A program made the position numbers and the translations under genes. 64,000 bases of DNA from Actinomycetota bacterium. Its GTDB lineage: Bacteria > Actinomycetota > Acidimicrobiia > Acidimicrobiales > CAIXPF01. This document shows, piece by piece, positions 38,824-47,098 of this stretch. Every line of letters starts with the position of its first letter. The stretch's first letter is position 1. The stretch spans positions 1-64,000 of the forward strand of contig VGBO01000005.1 of NCBI GenBank assembly GCA_016870475.1. The letters are read 5' to 3'. Below the pieces are notes generated by a model that was given only the letters and a program-made list of their open reading frames with translations, was not told the DNA's origin and did no database searches.

Positions 38824-39504
38824 ATGGAGCCCATGCACCTCGTCTACCCCGACCCGCAGTTCGCCCGCCGTGAGGCGACGGCACGGGCGGTCCGCCGCCT
38901 CGCCGAGGCACTCGTCGCCCACCACGTCGACGACGACGACCTCGACGACGTCGCCGCCTGGGCCGACGCGACGGCCGCCCGGCTCGAGCGCGGCGACCCG
39001 GTCGCCCGTCGGGACGACTACCAGAAGCGTCGGTACACCGACCCCCGCCCCGCCGACGGCGACCGCCTCATCAGCTTCACCGACCGGCCGTTCTCCGGGC
39101 CGGCGAACCCCGCCGCCTACGACCTCGTCATCCACGCCGACGGCGAGGACGCCGTCGGCGTCGCCCGCTTCGGCAAGCTCCAGGAGGCGTCCCCGGGACG
39201 CGCCCACGGCGGGGTCACCGCATCGGCGTTCGACGACGTGATGGGCTACGTCATGTCCGTCGCCGCGATCGCCGCGTACACCGGCGAACTGACCGTGCGA
39301 TACCTGGCACCGATGCCGCTGCACGAGCCGGTGACGTTCCGCTGCGGGGTGGCGGAGCGAGACGGACGGCGCTGGACGGTCGCCGGAACGGCGACCGCTG
39401 CCGACGGCACCGTGGTCGCAACCGGCAGCGCCCGGTTCATCGTCGTCCCACCCGAACGGTTCGACCTCCCCGCCGACGCCGTCGCCCCGCCGCCCCGGGG
39501 CTGA
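38824..39504 (+). CDS. PaaI-like hotdog thioesterase
   Basis: SPGRAHGGVTASAFDDVMGYVMSVAAIAAYTGELTVRYLAPMPLHEPVTF. Confidence 0.88.
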   Translation: MEPMHLVYPDPQFARREATARAVRRLAEALVAHHVDDDDLDDVAAWADATAARLERGDPVARRDDYQKRRYTDPRPADGDRLISFTDRPFSGPANPAAYDLVIHADGEDAVGVARFGKLQEASPGRAHGGVTASAFDDVMGYVMSVAAIAAYTGELTVRYLAPMPLHEPVTFRCGVAERDGRRWTVAGTATAADGTVVATGSARFIVVPPERFDLPADAVAPPPRG

Positions 39505-39572
39505 CCCGGCCGACGTCACCCGCCGGAAAGCTTGGGGCGGACCGATCCGGACGGGTACCCTCCGGGGTCACC

Positions 39573-39947
39573 ATGGCCAAGACAGTCGCTCTCGACGCAC
39601 CGTTCCGCAAGGGTGAGAAGGTCCGTGCGACCACCGACCTGCCTGGCGTCCCCGAGGGCACCGACGGACGGGTGAAGCTCATCAACGGCGTGACCTGGAC
39701 CCGGTACTGGGTTTTCTTCGACAACGGCGTGGGCCTCGGGTCCCTCGACCACCGCCAACTCGTGCGACGAGGCCAGTGGGACGAGCACCTCGAACGGCGC
39801 TCCACGGCCGCGCAGGCGCCGGTCGCCCCGGTCGCCCCGACCGACGACGCTACGGCCGGTCCCTCCGACGGTGGCGGCGGGTCGAAGGTGCCGGATGCGC
39901 TGCTCGAACGGGCCCGCAAGCGTCGTGAGGCGCTCGGCAAGGCGTGA
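39573..39947 (+). CDS. Hypothetical protein
   Basis: MAKTVALDAPFRKGEKVRATTDLPGVPEGTDGRVKLINGVTWTRYWVFFDNGVGLGSLDHRQLV. Confidence 0.75.
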   Translation: MAKTVALDAPFRKGEKVRATTDLPGVPEGTDGRVKLINGVTWTRYWVFFDNGVGLGSLDHRQLVRRGQWDEHLERRSTAAQAPVAPVAPTDDATAGPSDGGGGSKVPDALLERARKRREALGKA

Positions 39948-39963
39948 TCCCCTCCTGCACCCT

Positions 39964-39978
39964 GTGACCTTCGGCCCT
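39964..39978. promoter_or_regulatory. DosR-box-like sequence upstream of the kinase/regulator operon
   Basis: GTGACCTTCGGCCCT, one mismatch to GGGACCnnnGGCCCT; also within dyad GTGACC...GGTCAC (39964-39990). Confidence 0.5.
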
Positions 39979-40000
39979 ACGGGCGGTCACGGCGTGGACC

Positions 40001-40006
40001 TACGGT
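40001..40006 (+). promoter_or_regulatory. Putative -10 box TACGGT of kinase/regulator operon
   Basis: TACGGT + 8 nt + ATG of a 13-codon uORF. Confidence 0.5.
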
Positions 40007-40014
40007 CGGCGACG

Positions 40015-40056
40015 ATGCGCGTCTTGTCCCCAGCCCCCGGGGCGGAGTCCCCGTGA
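40015..40056 (+). other. 13-codon leaderless upstream ORF (MRVLSPAPGAESP) overlapping kinase start codon
   Basis: TACGGT (40001-40006) 8 nt before ATG 40015; TGA 40054-40056 overlaps GTG 40053. Confidence 0.45.
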
Positions 40057-41354
40057 CCTCGGTGGCGGACGCGCGGGGCCTCGTCGTCGCCAGCCTGCTC
40101 GTGGAGGCCGCGCCGGACGCGATGCTCGTCGTCGACGACGCCGGGACGATCCTCTTCGCGAACGGTCGGGCGGGCCACCTCTTCGGGACGCCGGTCCCCG
40201 ACCTCGTCGGTCGTCCCATCGAGGACCTCCTCCCCGAGGACGTCCGTGCGGCGCACCGAGGGCACAGAGCGGGCTTAGCCGCCGACGCGCAGACCCGCGA
40301 GATGGGCAGCGGTCTCGAGCTCCACGCCCGCCGCTTCGACGGGCACGTGTTCCCCGCCGAGGTGTCGCTGAGCCCCACCGAGTTCGACGGCCGCCACGCG
40401 GTCATCGCCTCGGTGCGGGACGTGACCGACCGGAAGCGGGCCCGCGAGCACACCCGACGCATCGAACGCCTCGTCGACCGGGCACATGAAGGCGTGTACC
40501 TCATCGACCCGGACACCCTCCGCATCACCTACGCGAACGCCGGCGCCGCCGCCCAGACCGGCTGGGACCGTGCGGCGCTCGTCGCCACGTCGATGCTCGA
40601 CCTCGTCGCCGACATGGACGACGCCACTCTCCGCCGACTGCTGCACCGCGCCGTGGAGGAAGGGCGCTTCCCCACGATCGTGACGCTGCGTGGTCGGTCG
40701 GGCGACGACGTCGTCGTCGAACTGCTGCTCGAACCGGAGTACCGTCCCGACGGCACGTTGTCGGCGGTCGCCGCGCTCGCCCGCGACGTCGCCGAGCGGC
40801 GTGCCGCCGAGGCGACCCTCGAGGAGACCCGCGCCGAACTGCGGATCCTCGAGGAACGCGAGCGCATCGCACGGGACCTGCACGACCGGGTCATCCAACG
40901 CCTCTTCGCCGCCGGCATGCACCTGCAGGCGGCGACCTCGGCGGCACGGGACGACCTGCGGGAGCGGGTCGATCCGGTCGTCGACGAACTCGACGCGACC
41001 GTGCGGGAGATCCGATCGGTGATCTTCGACCTCGCCCCGCACGCCCCGACCGCCCCGCTGCAACAACGACTCGTCGCGGCGGCGCGGGAGGCCCGGCGAT
41101 CGCTCGGCTTCGAACCGGCCGTCACCGTCCTCGGTGACCTGCCCGACCTCGACGCCAGCGCCGGGGAGACGCTCGTCCATGCGCTCGGTGACGCACTGCG
41201 GCGGGTCGCCGCAACCGCCCGGGCGACCCGGGTCGCCGTCGAGGTGCGCGCCGGGAGCGGGGAGGTGCGGTGCACCGTCACGCACGACGGTGGCGACATC
41301 GCCGAAATCGTCCGGGTTGCGACCTCGTCGCCCACAGGAGAGGACCACCGATGA
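40053..41354 (+). CDS. PAS-domain DosS/NarX-type sensor histidine kinase with truncated HATPase domain
   Basis: PAS domains, ERERIARDLHDRVIQRLFAAGMHLQ (HisKA_3 H-box), degenerate C-terminus ETLVHALGDALRRVAATARATRVAVEV...THDGGDIAE. Confidence 0.9.
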   Translation: MTSVADARGLVVASLLVEAAPDAMLVVDDAGTILFANGRAGHLFGTPVPDLVGRPIEDLLPEDVRAAHRGHRAGLAADAQTREMGSGLELHARRFDGHVFPAEVSLSPTEFDGRHAVIASVRDVTDRKRAREHTRRIERLVDRAHEGVYLIDPDTLRITYANAGAAAQTGWDRAALVATSMLDLVADMDDATLRRLLHRAVEEGRFPTIVTLRGRSGDDVVVELLLEPEYRPDGTLSAVAALARDVAERRAAEATLEETRAELRILEERERIARDLHDRVIQRLFAAGMHLQAATSAARDDLRERVDPVVDELDATVREIRSVIFDLAPHAPTAPLQQRLVAAAREARRSLGFEPAVTVLGDLPDLDASAGETLVHALGDALRRVAATARATRVAVEVRAGSGEVRCTVTHDGGDIAEIVRVATSSPTGEDHR

Positions 41355-42007
41355 TCCGTGTCTTCGTGCTCGACGACCACGAGGTCGTCCGAACCGGGCT
41401 CCGGGACCTACTCGAGAGCACCGGGGAGTTCACCGTCGTCGGCGAGGCGGGGACCGCCGAGGAGGCGCTCGGACGCATCCCGGCGACTCGACCGGACGTG
41501 GCGGTGCTCGACGTACGCCTCCCCGACGGCAACGGGGTCGAGGTGTGCCGCGAGATCCGCGACGCGCATCCGGGCGTGCACTGCCTGATGCTCACGAGCT
41601 TCGCCGACGACGAGGCGCTGTTCGACTCGATCATGGCCGGCGCCTCCGGTTACCTGCTCAAGCAGGTGCGCGGCGTCGATCTCATCGACGCGGTTCGCAC
41701 CGTGGCGGCGGGCAGCTCGCTCATCGACCCCGGCGTCGCGTCGAAGGTCCTCGCCCGCATCCGTCGCCAGGACGCCGTCGTGGACGACCCGACCCGACGC
41801 CTCACCGATCAGGAGCGGCGCATCCTCGAACTGATCGGCGAAGGACTCACCAACCGACAGATCGCCGAGCGGATGTACCTCGCCGAGAAGACGGTGAAGA
41901 ACTACGTGTCGAACCTGCTCGCGAAGCTCGGCATGGCGCGCCGGACCGAGGCGGCCGCGTTCGCGGCACGCCTCGACGAACGACGCCAGCGACCCTCAGC
42001 AGGCTGA
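41351..42007 (+). CDS. NarL/FixJ response regulator, DosR/DevR-like
   Basis: VFVLDDHEVVRTGLRDLLE, DVAVLDVRLPDGNGVEVCREI, LTDQERRILELIGEGLTNRQIAERMYLAEKTVKNYVSNLLAKLGM; ATGA overlap with kinase. Confidence 0.96.
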   Translation: MIRVFVLDDHEVVRTGLRDLLESTGEFTVVGEAGTAEEALGRIPATRPDVAVLDVRLPDGNGVEVCREIRDAHPGVHCLMLTSFADDEALFDSIMAGASGYLLKQVRGVDLIDAVRTVAAGSSLIDPGVASKVLARIRRQDAVVDDPTRRLTDQERRILELIGEGLTNRQIAERMYLAEKTVKNYVSNLLAKLGMARRTEAAAFAARLDERRQRPSAG

Positions 42008-42023
42008 GCGGCGCAGCGCCGCC

Positions 42024-42443
42024 TCAGTGGTGGCCGTAGCTGCGCAGGCGGTGTGCGAGGTCGCGCATGATGGCGACGGGGAGCCCCGGGACCTCCTCGA
42101 GCAGCGGCTCGAAGCTCTGCGCCGTGACGACGAGCAGGTGCATCGGCGTGACCGCCGTGACCGTCGCCGTGCGGGGACCCTTGTCGATGAGGCTGACTTC
42201 ACCCACGATCTCCCCGGCGCCGACGCGGTTCAGCTCGCGGCCGTCGGCGACGATCGTCGCCTCGCCGCTCACGATGATGAACGCCTCGTGCGCCTGGTCG
42301 CCCTGCCGGCACAGCACCTTGCCGGCCTCGACATCGACCTCGTCAGTGATCGCCGCGACGTGCGCGAGCTGCTTGCCCGTGCAGCCCTTGAACAGGCGGA
42401 CCGCCTTGAGGTGTTCGAGCTTCGCATCCTTGCTGAGTGCCAT
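42024..42443 (-). CDS. Cyclic nucleotide-binding domain protein
   Basis: LFKGCTGKQLAHVAAITDEVDVEAGKVLCRQGDQAHEAFIIVSGEATIVADG...GEVSLIDKGPRTATVTA; SD aggagg upstream. Confidence 0.92.
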   Translation of the reverse strand: MALSKDAKLEHLKAVRLFKGCTGKQLAHVAAITDEVDVEAGKVLCRQGDQAHEAFIIVSGEATIVADGRELNRVGAGEIVGEVSLIDKGPRTATVTAVTPMHLLVVTAQSFEPLLEEVPGLPVAIMRDLAHRLRSYGHH

Positions 42444-42496
42444 GGCCACTCCTCCTGATTACCTCGGACGCTAGCCGGACGATCGGCGGCTCTGCA

Positions 42497-42511
42497 GGGT
42501 ACTTCGACCCT
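42497..42511. promoter_or_regulatory. Second DosR-box-like sequence in the divergent intergenic region
   Basis: GGGTACTTCGACCCT: GGG-n8-CCC spacing and TTCG centre shared with the 39964 box; weaker match. Confidence 0.3.
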
Positions 42512-42588
42512 TGCCGATGGACGTCGCGCCTGACAGCGTGATCGGGCGACGTGTCGCAACGAGCGCGCGCAGCGACGAGGAGGACGAC

Positions 42589-43044
42589 ATGGCGACGGAC
42601 AACGGATGCATCGTGGTGGGCGTCGACGGTTCCGACGAATCGGTCGAGGCCTGCGCATGGGCGCTCGGCGAGGCCCACCTCCGCAAGGTGGCGCTCCGCG
42701 TCGTGCACGCGTGGCAGTACCTCCCCGTCATCGCCGAGCCGCTGGCGGCGCTCCCGCCCATGCCGGTCGAGGAGCTCGTCGCGTCGGCGCACAAGGTCGC
42801 GGAGCACACCGTCGAGAGGGCGGCCGACGGGGAGCCCGTCGGCGTGGAGGTGGAGTACCGGATCGTCGAGGGTCCGGCGGCCGCCGCCGTACTCGACGCC
42901 GCCCAGGATGCCGGCCTGCTCGTCGTCGGTTCACGTGGCCGTGGCGGGTTCAAGGGTCTGCTGCTCGGATCGGTCAGCCAGCAGGTGGTGCACCACGCGC
43001 CCTGCCCCGTCGTCGTCCTCCCCCGGCACGCGCACCGGGACTGA
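42589..43044 (+). CDS. Universal stress protein
   Basis: CIVVGVDGSDESVEACAWALGEA, LLVVGSRGRGGFKGLLLGSVSQQVVHHAPCPVVVL; SD gaggagg. Confidence 0.95.
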   Translation: MATDNGCIVVGVDGSDESVEACAWALGEAHLRKVALRVVHAWQYLPVIAEPLAALPPMPVEELVASAHKVAEHTVERAADGEPVGVEVEYRIVEGPAAAAVLDAAQDAGLLVVGSRGRGGFKGLLLGSVSQQVVHHAPCPVVVLPRHAHRD

Positions 43045-43059
43045 CCCCGGCGCCTGCGC

Positions 43060-43902
43060 TCAGCGGGACGGCCCGAGCATGCGGTCGAGGAGATCGTGCA
43101 CGGCGTTCGGGCCGAACTCGACCGCGCCGAGCGCGCCGAGCCAGGAGACCGACACCAGTCCTGCTTCGACCGCGCCGCCGTCGAGGTGCGGCGGGAGCGG
43201 GACCACGTCGCCCCAGTCGACGTCGACCGTCCAGTGGCCGACGTGCCCTTCCTTCGGCACGAGCCGGGCGCGGGCCATGGCGCGCGGCGGCACGCTGCCC
43301 ACCTCCGTCGTCCGCCACCCGGCGAGATCGTCCCAGTCGAGGTTCGGCACGTTCACGTTCAGCGCCCACACCCCGGGTGGCGGGGTGGCGACCAGCGCGC
43401 CGATGACGAGTCCCGCGACCTTCTCCGGGGTCGCCCACCGCTGACCGGCGAGCACGTCGTCCCAGCCCTGCCCCTCGACCCCGAACCCGACGACCGCCTG
43501 ACTGAACGCGACGCCGGGGATCCCGCGGGTCCGGCCGGTCAGCACCGCGCCGACGGTCCCCGAGTGGTACACGGCACGCCCGACGTTCGCCCCGGGGTTG
43601 ATGCCCGACACGACGAGATCCGGCGGCGGCCCGAATGCTCCGAGCGCGGCGTACACGACGCAGAGCGCCGGCGGACCGTGCACGGCGTAGGCCCCGGTCG
43701 TCCCGGTGAACGGCGGTGACGACGACACATCTGCGACGTCCGGCAGGGTGAGGTGCAACGGCCCGACCGCCGCCCCCGCTCCCGAGTACTCCGACGCCGG
43801 GGCAACGACGAGAACCTCACCGTGCGGCAGCGCAGCAGCGACGAGCCGGTGCAATCCGACGGCATCGACACCGTCGTCGTTCGTGACGAGGATCCGGGGC
43901 AC
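43060..43902 (-). CDS. surE: 5'/3'-nucleotidase SurE
   Basis: RILVTNDDGVDAVGLHRL, DLVVSGINPGANVG, YHSGTVGA; start placed at GTG 43902 (TACGGT 7 nt upstream). Confidence 0.95.
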   Translation of the reverse strand: MPRILVTNDDGVDAVGLHRLVAAALPHGEVLVVAPASEYSGAGAAVGPLHLTLPDVADVSSSPPFTGTTGAYAVHGPPALCVVYAALGAFGPPPDLVVSGINPGANVGRAVYHSGTVGAVLTGRTRGIPGVAFSQAVVGFGVEGQGWDDVLAGQRWATPEKVAGLVIGALVATPPPGVWALNVNVPNLDWDDLAGWRTTEVGSVPPRAMARARLVPKEGHVGHWTVDVDWGDVVPLPPHLDGGAVEAGLVSVSWLGALGAVEFGPNAVHDLLDRMLGPSR

Positions 43903-43909
43903 GTCGGCC

Positions 43910-43915
43910 ACCGTA
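43910..43915 (-). promoter_or_regulatory. Putative -10 box TACGGT, leaderless surE start
   Basis: TACGGT + 7 nt + GTG 43902; overlaps the annotated longest-ORF GTG. Confidence 0.5.
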
Positions 43916-43929
43916 CCGCCGTCGGTCGC

Positions 43930-44598
43930 TCAGTCGCCGCGCAGGGGTAGGCCGTCGAACCGGTCGACGGTCACGAACTCCTCCACGGCGTTGCGTCGCA
44001 GCCGGGTGAGCTGACGCACCGGGCGTCCGATAGGGACCATCGCCGCGATCGCGACGTGCGCCGGCAGGCCGAGGAGCTCCTGCGCCTCGGGTTCGCGGGC
44101 GGCGAGGAAGGTGGTGAGCACCCCGCCGTACCCCTCGTTCCTGGCGGCGAGGAGGATGTTCCACACGAAGGGGTACACCGACGCCCCCGAGATCACCCCG
44201 ATCCGGTCGAGGTGACGGTCGAAGCTCGCGACGGCCGACAGGTCGACGGCGACGACGAGCAACGCCGGCACGTGCTCGAGGGAATCGAGGAGCGGGAACG
44301 ACGACGGGGCGGCGGCAGCCGCGTCCACGTCGACCCCGGTCGGCACGATCGTGTTCCACGGCGACTCACCGGCCCGCACCTGCGCGAGGTACACGCCCAT
44401 CGTCGGCCGACACAGCTCGGCGAGTTCCCGACGGGTCGAGGGGTCCTTCACCACGATCACCCGCTGGCCCTGCCGGTTCCCGCCGCTCGGTGCGAACCGG
44501 GCCACGTCGAGGATCCGGTGGAGGACCGCGTCGGGCACCGGCTCATCGGTGAAATCCCGGCAGGAGAACGTCGTACGCATGACCTCGGTGAGTTCCAC
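43930..44598 (-). CDS. Nitroreductase family protein
   Basis: MRTTFSCRDFTDEPVPDAVLHRILDVARFAPSGGNRQGQRVIVV. Confidence 0.93.
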   Translation of the reverse strand: MELTEVMRTTFSCRDFTDEPVPDAVLHRILDVARFAPSGGNRQGQRVIVVKDPSTRRELAELCRPTMGVYLAQVRAGESPWNTIVPTGVDVDAAAAAPSSFPLLDSLEHVPALLVVAVDLSAVASFDRHLDRIGVISGASVYPFVWNILLAARNEGYGGVLTTFLAAREPEAQELLGLPAHVAIAAMVPIGRPVRQLTRLRRNAVEEFVTVDRFDGLPLRGD

Positions 44599-44605
44599 GG
44601 CGCGG

Positions 44606-44611
44606 ACGATA
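44606..44611 (-). promoter_or_regulatory. Putative -10 box TATCGT, leaderless nitroreductase start
   Basis: TATCGT + 7 nt + GTG. Confidence 0.5.
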
Positions 44612-44687
44612 CCGGCGCGGCGACCTCCCGCACCCGACGGATCGTCGCCCGCTAGGGTCCGGGCTCGGGACCGGACCGGGGAGGACG

Positions 44688-45800
44688 ATGGTCGCGCAGC
44701 CGCTCGATGGGATCCGGGTGCTCGAGCTCGGTGGCGGGCTCGCCGCGGCGTTCGCGACGCACCTGCTGGCCGGTTACGGCGCAGAGGTCGTGCGCGTGGA
44801 CCCGCCGGCGCACGCCGACGCGCCGCCCGGGATGACCGAGGACCAGGAGGCCGCCCTGCTCGGCGGGAAGCGGCGGATCGATGCGGACGCCGCGGAGGTG
44901 CGGCGGCTCGCCGGGGTCGCCGACGTGATCGTCGAGGACCTCGACCCGGCCACTGCGGCACACCTCGCGTTCGACCCGGCGGAGCTCCGGGCGGAGCGCG
45001 AGGAGCTCGTCGTCGTGACGATCAGCCCCTTCGGTCGGTCCGGGCCGGATCGCGACGCCGGGGCGACGAACGCCACCGTGTTCGCGACGAGCGGGATGAT
45101 GTCCCTCACCGGCGACCCCGAGCGCACGCCGCTCGTGACCGGGGGGTCGCAGGCCCTCCACGTCGGCGGGCTCAACGCGTTCGGCGCGGCGCTGAGCGCG
45201 TTGTTCGGTGCGCAACTCCACGGCACCGGTGCCTGGGTCGACATCTCCGTGCAGGAGTGCCTCGCCGGCATGCTCGAGCTCTACGGCCCGGGCGGCGCAT
45301 ACGGTCTGCCGCCGACCCTTCGGTTCGGGAACTGGCACCGGGCCTGTTGGGCGCTGTACCCCTGCTCCGACGGGCACGCCGGCGTGTTCTGCCTCGAACG
45401 CCAGGTGCCCTCCTTGTTCGCTGCGATCGGCGACCCGGAGCTCGACGACCCTCGGTTCCGTGACCCTCTGCAGCGACCCGACAACGAGGAGGAGCTGTCG
45501 GCGTCGGTGATCGGGTTCATGGTCGACCACACCGGCGACGACCTGCTGCAGATCGGCCAGCAACGCAAGATCCCCTTCGGGATCGTGCGCCGACCGTCGG
45601 AACTGCTCGAGGCCCCGGCGTTGCGTACCCGCGGGTTCTTCGACGAGGTCGCCCTCCCGGACGGCACGGTCGTCACCACACCCGGCCGACCCTTCCTCGG
45701 GCTCGGCTGGACGGCTCCCGACCGGGTGCACCGCCCCGGGGAGGACACCGACGCCGTCCACCGCGACTGGTCGACCCCGGCCCCGGGAGGTGTCGCATGA
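44688..45800 (+). CDS. Family III CoA-transferase
   Basis: PLDGIRVLELGGGLAAAFATHLLAGYGAEVVRVDPP, SPFGRSGPDRD, SGMMSLTG. Confidence 0.9.
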   Translation: MVAQPLDGIRVLELGGGLAAAFATHLLAGYGAEVVRVDPPAHADAPPGMTEDQEAALLGGKRRIDADAAEVRRLAGVADVIVEDLDPATAAHLAFDPAELRAEREELVVVTISPFGRSGPDRDAGATNATVFATSGMMSLTGDPERTPLVTGGSQALHVGGLNAFGAALSALFGAQLHGTGAWVDISVQECLAGMLELYGPGGAYGLPPTLRFGNWHRACWALYPCSDGHAGVFCLERQVPSLFAAIGDPELDDPRFRDPLQRPDNEEELSASVIGFMVDHTGDDLLQIGQQRKIPFGIVRRPSELLEAPALRTRGFFDEVALPDGTVVTTPGRPFLGLGWTAPDRVHRPGEDTDAVHRDWSTPAPGGVA

Positions 45801-47083
45801 CCCGCCTCCCCCTCGACGGCATGCGCGTCGCCGACCTGTCCATGATGTGGGCAGGCCCCTTCGCCACGAAGCTCCTCGCCGAGATGGGTGCCGACGTGCT
45901 GAAGATCGAGTCCCCGTCCGCGTGGGACAACATCCGCACGCTCATCCCGTTCCCTGCCGACTCCGAGCCGTGGAACGCGAGCTACTACTTCAACACCTAC
46001 AACCGGCAGAAGCGGTCGGTCACCCTCGACCTCGCGCAGGACGCCGGGCGCGACGTGTTCCTCCGCCTGCTCGCCCACTGTGACGTGCTCGTGGAGAACT
46101 ACCGGGCCGACGTCCTCGACAACCTCGGGATCGGGTACGACGTGCTGCGCGCCGCGAACCCACAGCTCGTCATCGTGTCGATGGCGGGGTTCGGCAAGAC
46201 CGGCGAGGACCGCTCGCTCGTCGGGTTCGGGCCGGTCATCGAGATGATGTCCGGCCTCACATCGCTCACCGGGTACGGCGACGACGGTATCCCCTACAAG
46301 TGCGGGGTGTCCTACGGCGACCCGGTCGGCGGGCAGATGGCGGCGGCAGCGGTCGTGCTCGGGCTGATGCAGCGCCGCCGGACCGGAACGGGCACGGTCA
46401 TCGACCTCGCGCAACGCGAGACCGGCGCCGCGATGGCCGGCGAGGCGTTCGTCGCCGCGTCACGGCACGGCACCGACCAACCGCAGTGGGGGAACCGCGA
46501 CCCTCGGCTTGCGCCGCAGGGCTGCTACCGCTGCGCCGACCAGGACCTGACCCGGTGGGAGGGGACCGCCACCCCACCCGTGCCGGGCACCGAGGAGCAG
46601 TGGGTCGTGGTCGCCGCACGGACCGACGCCGAGTGGCGGGCACTCGCCCGCCTCGTCGGCCGCGACGACCTCGCCGGCCTCGACCTCGCCACCCGACAGC
46701 AGCGACACGACGAGCTCGACGAGGTCCTCGCCGCATGGGCGCGCCAGCGCACCGCCGCCGACGTCGTGGCCGAGGTGCGCGCCGCCGGTGCGACCGCCGG
46801 CCGGGTGCACGACACCGTGAGCGTTCACGACGACCCCCAGCTCGCCGCCCGCGGCCACTGGTCGACGTTCCCGCACCCGCACATGCCCGACGGCTGGCGA
46901 CAGCCGGTCGCGGCCTGGCACCGGGTCGGGGAGGACCGGGGGTTGCGTGCCCGTGCACCGCTCTTCGGCGAGCACACCCGAACCGTCCTCACCGAGTTGC
47001 TCGGCTGCACCGCCGACGAGCTCGACGAGCTCGCTGCGGCGTCGGTCATCGGCGACGCGCCGATCAACCCCGGCGTCGGCTGA
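45797..47083 (+). CDS. Family III CoA-transferase
   Basis: PLDGMRVADLSMMWAGPFATKLLAEMGADVLKIESP, GFGPVIEMMSGLTSLTG; ATGA overlap. Confidence 0.93.
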   Translation: MTRLPLDGMRVADLSMMWAGPFATKLLAEMGADVLKIESPSAWDNIRTLIPFPADSEPWNASYYFNTYNRQKRSVTLDLAQDAGRDVFLRLLAHCDVLVENYRADVLDNLGIGYDVLRAANPQLVIVSMAGFGKTGEDRSLVGFGPVIEMMSGLTSLTGYGDDGIPYKCGVSYGDPVGGQMAAAAVVLGLMQRRRTGTGTVIDLAQRETGAAMAGEAFVAASRHGTDQPQWGNRDPRLAPQGCYRCADQDLTRWEGTATPPVPGTEEQWVVVAARTDAEWRALARLVGRDDLAGLDLATRQQRHDELDEVLAAWARQRTAADVVAEVRAAGATAGRVHDTVSVHDDPQLAARGHWSTFPHPHMPDGWRQPVAAWHRVGEDRGLRARAPLFGEHTRTVLTELLGCTADELDELAAASVIGDAPINPGVG

Positions 47084-47098
47084 GCGACCGCCGGACGC

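Noticed and set aside
40053-41354. Kinase C-terminus as a sequencing frameshift artefact
   Set aside because: Considered, but the regulator starts within the kinase stop codon, leaving no downstream sequence that could encode the missing ATPase segment; still worth checking in orthologs.
44640-44690. GGTCC-gggctcg-GGACC dyad upstream of the 44688 CoA-transferase as a third DosR box
   Set aside because: Arms are in the opposite polarity (GGTCC...GGACC rather than GGGAC...GTCCC) and spacing differs.
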